A DNA stretch of 64,000 bases, taken from NCBI RefSeq assembly GCF_016805305.1, contig NZ_JAERQN010000009.1:124001-188000 (forward strand), written 5' to 3'. A program made the position numbers and the translations under genes. The DNA comes from Falsiroseomonas ponticola (GTDB lineage: Bacteria; Pseudomonadota; Alphaproteobacteria; Acetobacterales; Acetobacteraceae). Below, piece after piece: positions 27,085-37,989 of the stretch. The notes below the pieces were generated by a model that made no database searches, was not told where the DNA came from, and worked only from the letters and a program-made list of their open reading frames with translations. Numbering within the stretch: position 1 is the first letter of the stretch; each line of letters opens with the position of its first letter.

Positions 27085-29205
27085 TCAGCCCGCGTCCAGC
27101 CGCGCCAGCGTCGGGTCATGGTCGAACAGCGCCAGCAGCGCCAGCGCCGCCTGGCCGCGCTCCCCTTCCAGCTGGGGGTCGCGGTCCAGCAGCACGGTCG
27201 CGTCGCGGTGGGCGATGTGGGTCAGGCGGGCGCATTCCTCGGCGTCCTCCCGCGGGTCGAGCAGCCGGGCGCCCGGCAGGCCGGATTGCCGGGCGCCCAG
27301 CGCATCGCCGCCGCCGCGCGTCAGCAGGTCCTCCTCCGCGATGCGGAAGCCGTCCTCGGTATCCCGCAGCACCAGCAGGCGGCGTTTCTCGGCCTCCCCC
27401 AGGCCGACGGAATGGACGAGCAGGCAGGAGGAGGGCTTGGAGCCCCGCCCGACGCGGCCGCGCAGCTGGTGCAGGGCGGCCAGACCGAAGCGCTCCGCCT
27501 GTTCGATCAGCATGATGGTGGCCTCGGGGACGTCCACGCCGACCTCGATGACGGTGGTCGCGACCAGCAGGCGCGTGGTGCCGGCGGCGAAATCGGCCAG
27601 CGCCTTCTCCCGCACCGCCAGTTCCTGCATGCCATGCGCCATGCCGACAAGGCCGGGGAAATGGCCCTGGAGTTCCACGAAGCGGTCCTCCGCCGCCACG
27701 CTGTCGTCGCGCTCGCCCCCGGTGATGGCGCGGACCACCCAATAGGCGCGCTCGCCCCGGGCCAGCGCCTCCCGCAGCCGGTCCACGATCTCCGGCAGGC
27801 GGTCCTGGCTGGCGATGCGCGTCGCGATGGGCTGGCGGCCGGCGGGCTTCCCCTCCAGCCGGCTGACGGCCATCTCGCCCCATTGCGTCAGCAGCAGGGT
27901 GCGGGGGATGGGGGTCGCGGTCATCACCAGCATGTCCGCGTCGCGGCCCTTGTTGGCCAGCATCAGGCGCTGGCCGACGCCGAAGCGGTGCTGTTCATCC
28001 ACCACGGACAGGCCGAGGTCCCGGAAGGCCACGGCATCCTGGAACAGCGCATGGGTGCCGACGACGATCTGCACGGAGCCATCGGCCAAGCCGCGCAGCA
28101 CGCGCTTCCGCTCCGCCCCCTTCACGCTGCCGGTCAGCAGCTCGACATGCACCCCGGCCGGCAGGCAGAGCTTCGCGAGTGTCCGCAGGTGCTGGCGGGC
28201 CAGCAATTCGGTCGGCGCCATCAGCGCCGCCTGGGCGCCCGACTCCACCGCCTGGAGCATGGCGAGCACCGCCACCAGCGTCTTGCCCGCGCCGACATCG
28301 CCCTGCACCAGGCGGAGCATCCGGCGGGGCGCGGCCATGTCGGCGGCGATATCGGCCAGCGCCGCGGCCTGGCCGGGCGTCGGCGGATGGCCGAAGGCGG
28401 CAAGCGCCTTGGCCTGCAATTCGCCCGTGCCGGGCAGGGCGCGGCCTGGCCGGCCGCGCTGGCGGCGGCGCACCAGGGCGATGGCGACCTGGCCGGCGAG
28501 CAGCTCGTCATAGGCCAGGCGGCGACGGGCCTCGAGCGTCGGCAGGGCGGTCGGGCGCTGCAGGCTGCGGATGGCGGCGTCGAAGGCGGGCCAGCCCTCC
28601 CGCTTCAGCAGCGCCCCATCCGCCCATTCGGGCAGGGGCGCCAGGCGGCCGAGCGCGGCGCCCATCGCCATGGCGATGCGCTTCGCCGTCAGGTCCCGCA
28701 CCATGGGCCAGACCGGCTCGATCAGGGGAAGCTGGTCCTCCCGCTCCGCCACCAGGGGATTCATGAGCGCGAAGCCGCCGCCGGCCTCCGTCAGCACCCG
28801 GCCGGAGAGGAAGCGGAAGCTGCCCGGCGGTAGCAGCTTCTGGATCCAGGGCAGGCGGCCATTCATGAAGCGCAGCGTCAGCGGCTTGCCGCCGGCGGTC
28901 GCCTTCACCTCCACGAAGGGCCGCCCCGTGCGGCCGGATCGCGCGGCGCGCAGCGCGATGACCTCCGCCTCCAGGATGCAGTCCTGGTCGGGCGGCGCCT
29001 CGGCGGGGGAGGGCACGCGACGGCGGATGACGACGCGTTCCGGCAGGTGCAGCAGCAGGTCCAGCACGCGGTCGCCGCCGGTGGCCTCCGCCAGCAGGCG
29101 GGCCAGCGTCTCCCCCACCCCCGGCAGCTCCCGCAGGGGGGCCAGAAGGGGGGCCAGAAGCGACGGATGGGCGGGGAGCGCCGGTGGGGGATCGGGCGTT
29201 GTCAC
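27085..29205 (-). CDS. recG: ATP-dependent DNA helicase RecG
   Basis: A 706-residue RecG, near the usual length (693 in E. coli). It remodels stalled replication forks and branch migrates Holliday junctions. The N-terminal wedge (OB) domain precedes the helicase core. Walker A is GDVGAGKT at about 302-309, motif II is D403-EQH-RFGV, and motif III is TATPIPRTL. The RecG-specific TRG region is VIEVGVDVPEA...QLRGRVGRG. It is divergent from sdhE-mfd, an arrangement recalled from other alphaproteobacteria. Confidence 0.96.
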   Translation of the reverse strand: MTTPDPPPALPAHPSLLAPLLAPLRELPGVGETLARLLAEATGGDRVLDLLLHLPERVVIRRRVPSPAEAPPDQDCILEAEVIALRAARSGRTGRPFVEVKATAGGKPLTLRFMNGRLPWIQKLLPPGSFRFLSGRVLTEAGGGFALMNPLVAEREDQLPLIEPVWPMVRDLTAKRIAMAMGAALGRLAPLPEWADGALLKREGWPAFDAAIRSLQRPTALPTLEARRRLAYDELLAGQVAIALVRRRQRGRPGRALPGTGELQAKALAAFGHPPTPGQAAALADIAADMAAPRRMLRLVQGDVGAGKTLVAVLAMLQAVESGAQAALMAPTELLARQHLRTLAKLCLPAGVHVELLTGSVKGAERKRVLRGLADGSVQIVVGTHALFQDAVAFRDLGLSVVDEQHRFGVGQRLMLANKGRDADMLVMTATPIPRTLLLTQWGEMAVSRLEGKPAGRQPIATRIASQDRLPEIVDRLREALARGERAYWVVRAITGGERDDSVAAEDRFVELQGHFPGLVGMAHGMQELAVREKALADFAAGTTRLLVATTVIEVGVDVPEATIMLIEQAERFGLAALHQLRGRVGRGSKPSSCLLVHSVGLGEAEKRRLLVLRDTEDGFRIAEEDLLTRGGGDALGARQSGLPGARLLDPREDAEECARLTHIAHRDATVLLDRDPQLEGERGQAALALLALFDHDPTLARLDAG

Positions 29206-29274
29206 GAGATCACGGCGCTTCGGGCTGACAGGATTCCCATGCGCCTCTATATGCCAGCACCGAGCATGATGACG

Positions 29275-29603
29275 ATGTCAGACCCCGACCTCCCCCCCGA
29301 AGAGCTTTCCCCCCGGCGCCGGCGCCTGCAGTTCCGCGCCTGGCATCGCGGGACGAAGGAGACGGACCTGATGGTCGGCGCCTTCGTCGCCCGCCACATC
29401 GCCACCTTCACGGAGGCGGAGCTGGACGACCTGGAACAGGTGCTGGAACTGCTGGACGTGGACCTGGCCGACTGGCTCTCCGGCCGCCGGCCCATCCCGG
29501 CGGAGGTCGCGAGCCCCATGCTGGCCCGCATGGCCGAGGAATGCGCGGGGCGCGCCGCGGGCGCGACGCCGGAGATACGGGCCGGACTCGGGCTGGACCC
29601 AGC

Positions 29604-29607
<4 letters not shown>
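29275..29607 (+). CDS. sdhE: FAD assembly factor SdhE (succinate dehydrogenase)
   Basis: A 110-residue protein of the SdhE/CptB/Sdh5 family that helps attach FAD to SdhA and other flavoproteins. The conserved core R-RGTKE-D is present as AWHRGTKETDLMVGAFV, followed by FTEAELDDLEQVLELLDVDLADWLSGRRPIP. In-frame ATGs also occur at 29239, 29251, 29266 and 29269. The start at 29275 (MSDPDLPPEELSPRRRR) fits the family best, while 29239 has an AGGA-like site upstream, so the start is uncertain. Its stop overlaps the mfd ATG (ATGA). Confidence 0.9.
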
Positions 29608-33215
<3,608 letters not shown>

Positions 33216-33228
33216 TCCCGGGGCGGGA

Positions 33229-33888
33229 TCAGCCTTCCACCACCGCCACGTCCAGCAGGCGCTCGATCACCTCCGGCTCCTGCGCCCCGGCGATGGCGTG
33301 GCGGCCCTGCACGACGAAGCAGGGCACGCCGTTGATGCCCAGGCGATGGGCGCGGAGGTTGTCGGCATGCACGGCCTCCACCTCCGCCGGGCCGGCCAGG
33401 ATGCGGCGCGTCGCCCCCTCATCCATCCCGAGTGTCGCGCCGATGGAGGCGAGGATGGCGGTGTCGCCGATATCCTGCCCCTCGCAGAAATAGGCCTGGA
33501 ACAGGGCGTCCACCGCATCGGCGGCCACGCCGTGCCGGTCCGCCAGCCGCACCAGGCGATGGGCGTCGAGCGAGGGCGGGATGCGGCGGATGCGGTCGAA
33601 GTCGAAGACCAGGCCCTCGCCCCGGCCCAGCTCCGCGATGGTGGCGTGCAGGCGGCGGGCGCGATCCTCTCCGCCGAACTTGCGCACGATGTAGTCCTGG
33701 CGCGGCACGCCGCCCGGCGCGATGTCCGGGTTCAGCAGGAAGGGGCGCCAGGTGATGTCGGCCGCGATGTCCGGCCGGGCGCGCAGGGTGCGGCGCAGGC
33801 GGCGGGTGCCGAGGAAGCACCAGGGGCAGACGAGGTCGAAGACGACGTCGATCTGCAGCCTGGCGCGGGGAGGGGCGAGGATGTTCAC
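33229..33888 (-). CDS. DsbA-family thiol oxidoreductase (FrnE-like)
   Basis: A 219-residue thioredoxin-fold protein. The redox motif is C21-P-W-C24 in FDLVCPWCFLG, as in the FrnE/HCCA isomerase branch of the DsbA family. GVPCFVVQGRHAIAGAQ near residue 180 holds the cis-proline loop. There is no signal peptide, so it is probably cytosolic, unlike true DsbA. FrnE-type proteins act as disulfide isomerases or glutathione-linked isomerases. It stands between convergent mfd and a globin gene; no operon partner is evident. Confidence 0.87.
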   Translation of the reverse strand: MNILAPPRARLQIDVVFDLVCPWCFLGTRRLRRTLRARPDIAADITWRPFLLNPDIAPGGVPRQDYIVRKFGGEDRARRLHATIAELGRGEGLVFDFDRIRRIPPSLDAHRLVRLADRHGVAADAVDALFQAYFCEGQDIGDTAILASIGATLGMDEGATRRILAGPAEVEAVHADNLRAHRLGINGVPCFVVQGRHAIAGAQEPEVIERLLDVAVVEG

Positions 33889-33930
33889 CTGGCAACGATA
33901 GCACCGCCCGCGCCGGCGGTGCAGCCGGGT

Positions 33931-34356
33931 TCACGCCGCGCGCGGGGTTTCGGCCGCTGCCTCGATCATGGCGTGGGCGAGCACCCCGTAGGCCGCGGCC
34001 CAGGCGTCCCGCACCTCCGCCGTGAAATGCGGGCCGAGGCCTTCCGCCAGCGTGTCCAGCAGCGCCTGGCCGACCGTGTCGTAATGCCCGGGCCGCACGC
34101 CATAGCCCCGGTGGCGGGCGCCCAGCGCCGCGACGGCGGGCAGCAGCGCATCCGGCCGGCGCAGATTCGCGACGACGAAGCCGATGGCCTGCATCAGCTT
34201 GCGTCCCTGTTCGCTGATGTCCGTCTGGGCGAAGAGCGGCTTGATGGCCGGGTCCAGGGCGAAGAGCCGCTGGTAGAAGATCGCCGCGGCGGGTTCGGCG
34301 ATGGGCGCCACCAGGCGGAAGCTGGTCTCGATGGCGTCGATCTGGCTGGGGGTCAT
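33931..34356 (-). CDS. single-domain bacterial haemoglobin
   Basis: A 141-residue globin of the Vitreoscilla haemoglobin/flavohaemoglobin type without a reductase domain. AAAIFYQRLFALDP gives the B-helix Tyr (Y28), and the haem-ligand His is H82 in LGARHRGYGV. HYDTVGQALLDTLAEGLG is the following G-helix region. Such proteins bind O2 and may detoxify NO or aid respiration at low oxygen. The gene seems monocistronic, 42 nt upstream of the DsbA-like gene on the same strand. Confidence 0.92.
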   Translation of the reverse strand: MTPSQIDAIETSFRLVAPIAEPAAAIFYQRLFALDPAIKPLFAQTDISEQGRKLMQAIGFVVANLRRPDALLPAVAALGARHRGYGVRPGHYDTVGQALLDTLAEGLGPHFTAEVRDAWAAAYGVLAHAMIEAAAETPRAA

Positions 34357-34472
34357 GCGGGGCTCCGGTGTTGGAGCCCCCTTATGGTGCGGCCGGGCGG
34401 GCGGCGGATGCCATGCGGTATCGCGGCTGTTTCGCCCTCGTATCGCGGCGCCGAAACACGGTTTCGTGCGCG

Positions 34473-34643
34473 CTACCAGCGCGGCATCGGGTCGTAGGGC
34501 TTGACGACGGGCGGCGCCTGGAAGGCCGCGCGCACGACATCGCCCACCCCCAGCGCCAGGATCAGCAGCGCCAGGACGGAGACGATGACGGCGGCGATCC
34601 GCAAGGGGCGGCGCTGCCGGGGTGGATCCTGATTCGCATCCAT
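34473..34643 (-). CDS. small single-pass membrane protein
   Basis: A 56-residue protein starting MDANQDPPRQRRPLR. A hydrophobic helix spans about residues 15-36 (IAAVIVSVLALLILALGVGD), with positive charges before it (N-in). A short periplasmic tail follows, ending VVKPYDPMPRW. No named family is recognised. It stands alone upstream of the globin gene. Codon use matches the neighbours, which supports a real gene. Confidence 0.6.
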   Translation of the reverse strand: MDANQDPPRQRRPLRIAAVIVSVLALLILALGVGDVVRAAFQAPPVVKPYDPMPRW

Positions 34644-34984
34644 GGCTGCCAGATTAGCGAAACGGCCACGAAACGTCTACCCCGGGTTGTCCCCCCTTCC
34701 ATGGGCGCACGCCGGGCGGGCGGGGGCGATCGGATTGCGTGACACGCCTACCAGGACAGCCAGGCGCCGGCGGTGACGTCGGGACGTCATTCTCAGGCGG
34801 CGTGAAAATAGGCATATTTACCTTGACCCGCGATGGTCTCGCTGGTAGAGGAAACGGGCCTCGGGGCGGATTCCGTCCGCCGCCCGGCAATCCCCCACAT
34901 CGCCACGCTTCGCGCCCTGCGCCACCCGCCCCGCAAGGCCGGGGATGGTCGCGCGCCGTGGCGCCCCTGCGCGAGGAGCCCGAC
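34644..34984. other. non-coding stretch with two adjacent palindromes
   Basis: I see no convincing gene here. Two palindromes stand out. TGACGTCGGGACGTCA (34774-34789) is a perfect 6-bp inverted repeat around CGGG. AAATAGGCATATTT (34806-34819) is a perfect 5-bp inverted repeat in an unusually AT-rich patch. They lie about 200 nt upstream of the phage-like gene. They could be operators controlling it, but no regulator gene adjoins. Confidence 0.5.
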
Positions 34985-35032
34985 ATGACCCAGCTTCAGC
35001 CCATCGCCATCCCGCGGGACAGCGGCGCATGA
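34985..35032 (+). CDS. possible 15-residue leader peptide
   Basis: ATG at 34985, 14 further codons (MTQLQPIAIPRDSGA), then TGA overlapping the ATG of the next gene (ATGA at 35029-35032). An AGGAG sits 6-7 nt upstream of its ATG. The coupling suggests that ribosomes finishing it start the phage-like gene. It may be a real tiny gene or simply a translation-initiation aid. No family can be assigned. Confidence 0.4.
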   Translation: MTQLQPIAIPRDSGA

Positions 35033-36315
35033 GCGCCTTCCTGGCGGGCCTGGCCGGCATCGGGGGCGATCGCCTCCGGCTGCTGCTGGCATCGGGGGCG
35101 CTGCGCAGCCCCGCCGTGCTGACCCGCGCCCAGGTGACGGCCACCGCGACGGCGATCGGCGCGGATGGCACGACCTTCGGCACCTTCGCCGCCAATGTCG
35201 CCCGCTACGCCGGCACGGCGCGGCGGCTGCTGGTGGAGGGGCAGCGCACCAACAGCCTGCGCAACCCGCGCTGCGAGGGTGCGACGGCCGGCGTGATCGG
35301 CGCCGGCGGCGTGGCACCGACGAACTGGGTCATCGGCGCGGTCGGCGGCATCGCCTGGGAGGTGGTCAGCACCGGGTCGGATTCCGGCATCAACTACGTC
35401 CGGCTGCGGCTGGCCGGCACGTCCAACTCCACCTCCGGCGCCCGGATCGCGATGGAGAGCATCAGCGCCATCACCGCGGCGGTGGGGCAGAGCTGGACCA
35501 ATTCGCACTTCGTCCGGCTGGTCAGCGGCGCGCAGAACGGCATGACCTGGCAGCAGGAGGTGCGGGAATACACCGGCGGCTCCGCCGGCAGCCTGACCAC
35601 GGGCACGGCGGTGACGCTGGGTGCGGCCTGGCAGCGCGTGGCCGTCACCCGCACCCTGGCCGATGCGGGGACGACCGCCCAGCAGCCCACCATCCGCGTC
35701 GCGCTGCTCAACGCCACCACCTACAACCTGGTGCTGGACCTCGGCTGGCCGCAGGCGGAGCTCGGCGCCTTCGCCTCCTCCCCCATCCTGCCCCCGGCCG
35801 CCGCCCCCGCCGCCAGCACGCGCGGGGCGGACACGATCGCGGCGCCGCTCTCCGCCCTGTCCATCCCGGCCAGCGGCGCCTGCACCGTGGTCGGCACCGT
35901 GCTGCTGCCGCAGGCCGCGCCGGCCGCCGCGCCGCTCGGGCTGCTGACGATCGACGACGGCACGGCGAACAACCGCTACCTCTGCCGCTGCCGGGTCTCC
36001 ACCGCGCAGATGGCGATCCTGCGCACCACCGCGGGCGTGGCGGGGACCGAGACGACGATCGGCACGATGACACCCGGCACGCCCTTCCGCTGGGGCATCT
36101 CCATCGACGCCACCGGCCGCATGGCGGGCAGCTTCAACGGGGCTACCGCGGTCGCCATCACGGGCGGGCCGACATCGGGGCTGACGACGCTGCGGCTGGG
36201 CAACAACCTGGCGGGGACGGAAGCGCTGTTCGGGGAGATGGGGTCGGTCTCGCTGATCCCGGCCGCGCTGTCCGATACCGCGCTGGCGGCGCTGGTCGCG
36301 GCGCAATCGCCCTGA
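35029..36315 (+). CDS. phage structural-type protein with lectin-like C-terminal domain
   Basis: A 428-residue protein. The phrase RRLLVEGQRTNSLRNPRCEGA around residues 65-85 matches what is seen in many phage and prophage minor structural proteins, where a LLVEG-RTN motif precedes a carbohydrate-binding beta-sandwich. Residues about 85-250 look like such a module (WQQEVREYTGGSAGSL, LDLGWPQAELGAFASSPI). The C-terminal part (VVGTVLLP to the end) resembles a LamG/concanavalin-like fold. No other phage gene adjoins, so it is either a relic or a domesticated surface protein. It has no signal peptide. The domain reading is from memory of family patterns. Confidence 0.6.
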   Translation: MSAFLAGLAGIGGDRLRLLLASGALRSPAVLTRAQVTATATAIGADGTTFGTFAANVARYAGTARRLLVEGQRTNSLRNPRCEGATAGVIGAGGVAPTNWVIGAVGGIAWEVVSTGSDSGINYVRLRLAGTSNSTSGARIAMESISAITAAVGQSWTNSHFVRLVSGAQNGMTWQQEVREYTGGSAGSLTTGTAVTLGAAWQRVAVTRTLADAGTTAQQPTIRVALLNATTYNLVLDLGWPQAELGAFASSPILPPAAAPAASTRGADTIAAPLSALSIPASGACTVVGTVLLPQAAPAAAPLGLLTIDDGTANNRYLCRCRVSTAQMAILRTTAGVAGTETTIGTMTPGTPFRWGISIDATGRMAGSFNGATAVAITGGPTSGLTTLRLGNNLAGTEALFGEMGSVSLIPAALSDTALAALVAAQSP

Positions 36316-36422
36316 CGCCCTGCGCGGCGGTCCCGCGCCGCCGCGGCGGCCGGGGCCCGTGCTGGCGATGCCGCGCCAATTCCTCTAAGCCTCTGGCGGT
36401 GGAACCATGAGGTGCGGGCGGC

Positions 36423-37943
36423 ATGGACAAGGCGCGGAAACCGGTCGGCAATCCTTCCGAGGCGGTGATCCAACTGGCAGGCCGCCTCGGCATCGCGCCC
36501 GAGCATTTCAGCAATGCCGCCGCGCGCCGTGAGCCTGAAACCTTCGGCCTGCAGGCCCTGCTCGACAAGACCACCATCATCGACCCGTTCCTGGTGCCCG
36601 AGATCGAGGGCGTGGCCGATATCGAGGCGCTGCGCGAGGAAATCCGCCAGCACTACGCGCGATCCGTGAAGGCGGTGGGCTGGGCGAACGGCATCGCCGC
36701 CATCCATGACAGCTTCTTCGCCGGCACCCAGCCGATGATCCAGTCGCCCCTGGATGGCAAGGCGCTGCGGCTGAAGGCGGAGCTGTTCGGCAGCCGCCTG
36801 CGCTGGGGCCAGTGGCTCGTGCTCGACCACCAGCCGCTGCGCGTGCTCGTGCTGGAATCGAACGCGCCCATCGGCATCTGGTACCCCGACAAGCCCTGCT
36901 TCCTGCTGCTGCGGGAAGCGGTGCCGAGCGCCGCCTTCGACCTGCGGCAGCTGATCGCCTCCATCCTCAAGCGCCCGGCGGAATTCCTGCAATGGCTGGA
37001 TGCCGCCAGCCGCCCCGGCGCGCCCCGCGCCTTCATCCTGGCGGAGGCACGCCCCGCGCATTTCATGGGCCAGAGCCTGGGCTTCATCGACCGGGAGCTG
37101 GAGCAGACGGTGCTGCCCTTCCTGGCGCAGGGCAACATGATCGTCACCCTGACGGACCGCGCCTTCGTCGATCCGCTGCGTGCCTTTCCCCAGCTGCGGC
37201 AATTCGCGCACATGACGATGCGGATCGAGGAAGCGCCCGGCATGCTGCGCCGCCTCGGCGTGCATTGCCGGCTGAATGACCGGCGCCTGTCCCACACCTC
37301 CTTCGCCTGGGCGGAGCGGCTGCGGGGCGATGTCGATTCCAGCGGCATCTTCGGCGTGTGGATCTCCGTCGATGCGGAGCGGATGCGCTACGAGAACCAG
37401 GTGGAGGGCCTCTCCGCCTGCCTGCGCCGGCTGGCGGAAGCGGCCCGCGCAAGGGGCCAGGCGCTGAAGGTGCTGTGGGATGGCTGGACGGTGCCGGCGG
37501 GTCTGATGCCGACGCCCAACGACCGCGCGGTGATCGACCGCATCACGCAGATCGCCGCCGAAATCCGGGAGAATTGCGGCGTCTCCTTCACCGAGGAACG
37601 GCTCTATGGCCGGTCGGTGGAGGACAAGATCGCGCTGTCCGGCGGCTGCCGCCTGGCCATCGCGACCTATGGCACCGCGACGATCCTGCCGAGCCAGGTG
37701 CTCGACGTGCCGACCGTGACCTACCAGATCGCGGAGATCCTGACCGAGGAGGACATGCGGTCGGGCCGCAACCTCAACATCGCCAACGCCTTCCCGGTGC
37801 CGACGGAATTCGTCGTCACCGTCTTCGCCGAGCCGCAGAAGGTGCATCTGCGGCGCTTCCGCATGGAAACGCCGGCGCTGCTGGAGACGCTGGAGCGCGC
37901 CATCGCGGCGGTCCCGCCGGTGGCGGTCCCCCCGGCGGCATGA
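36423..37943 (+). CDS. protein of unknown function in polysaccharide-type locus
   Basis: A 506-residue soluble protein I do not recognise. It has no signal peptide or membrane segment. The N-terminal 60 residues are helical and polar. The middle contains RWGQWLVLDHQPLRVLVLESNAPIGIWYPDKPC. The C-terminal part (FGVWISVDAERMRYENQVEGLS; ALKVLWDGWTVPAG; CRLAIATYGTATILPSQVLDVPTVTYQ) has the rhythm of the nucleotide-binding half of GT-B glycosyltransferases, but this is weak. It converges on a glycosyltransferase-like gene with a strong hairpin between. A role in surface glycan assembly is an inference from position. Confidence 0.8.
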   Translation: MDKARKPVGNPSEAVIQLAGRLGIAPEHFSNAAARREPETFGLQALLDKTTIIDPFLVPEIEGVADIEALREEIRQHYARSVKAVGWANGIAAIHDSFFAGTQPMIQSPLDGKALRLKAELFGSRLRWGQWLVLDHQPLRVLVLESNAPIGIWYPDKPCFLLLREAVPSAAFDLRQLIASILKRPAEFLQWLDAASRPGAPRAFILAEARPAHFMGQSLGFIDRELEQTVLPFLAQGNMIVTLTDRAFVDPLRAFPQLRQFAHMTMRIEEAPGMLRRLGVHCRLNDRRLSHTSFAWAERLRGDVDSSGIFGVWISVDAERMRYENQVEGLSACLRRLAEAARARGQALKVLWDGWTVPAGLMPTPNDRAVIDRITQIAAEIRENCGVSFTEERLYGRSVEDKIALSGGCRLAIATYGTATILPSQVLDVPTVTYQIAEILTEEDMRSGRNLNIANAFPVPTEFVVTVFAEPQKVHLRRFRMETPALLETLERAIAAVPPVAVPPAA

Positions 37944-37949
37944 GGCGGC

Positions 37950-37971
37950 CGGGGCGCCGCCTGGCGCCCCG
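37950..37971. terminator. bidirectional hairpin terminator
   Basis: CGGGGCGCC (37950-37958), loop GCCT, GGCGCCCCG (37963-37971): a perfect 9-bp stem between two convergent genes whose stops are at 37943 and 37990. There is no T run, as is common in very GC-rich genomes. Confidence 0.65.
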
Positions 37972-37989
37972 CCGGCCCGGGGCCACGCC

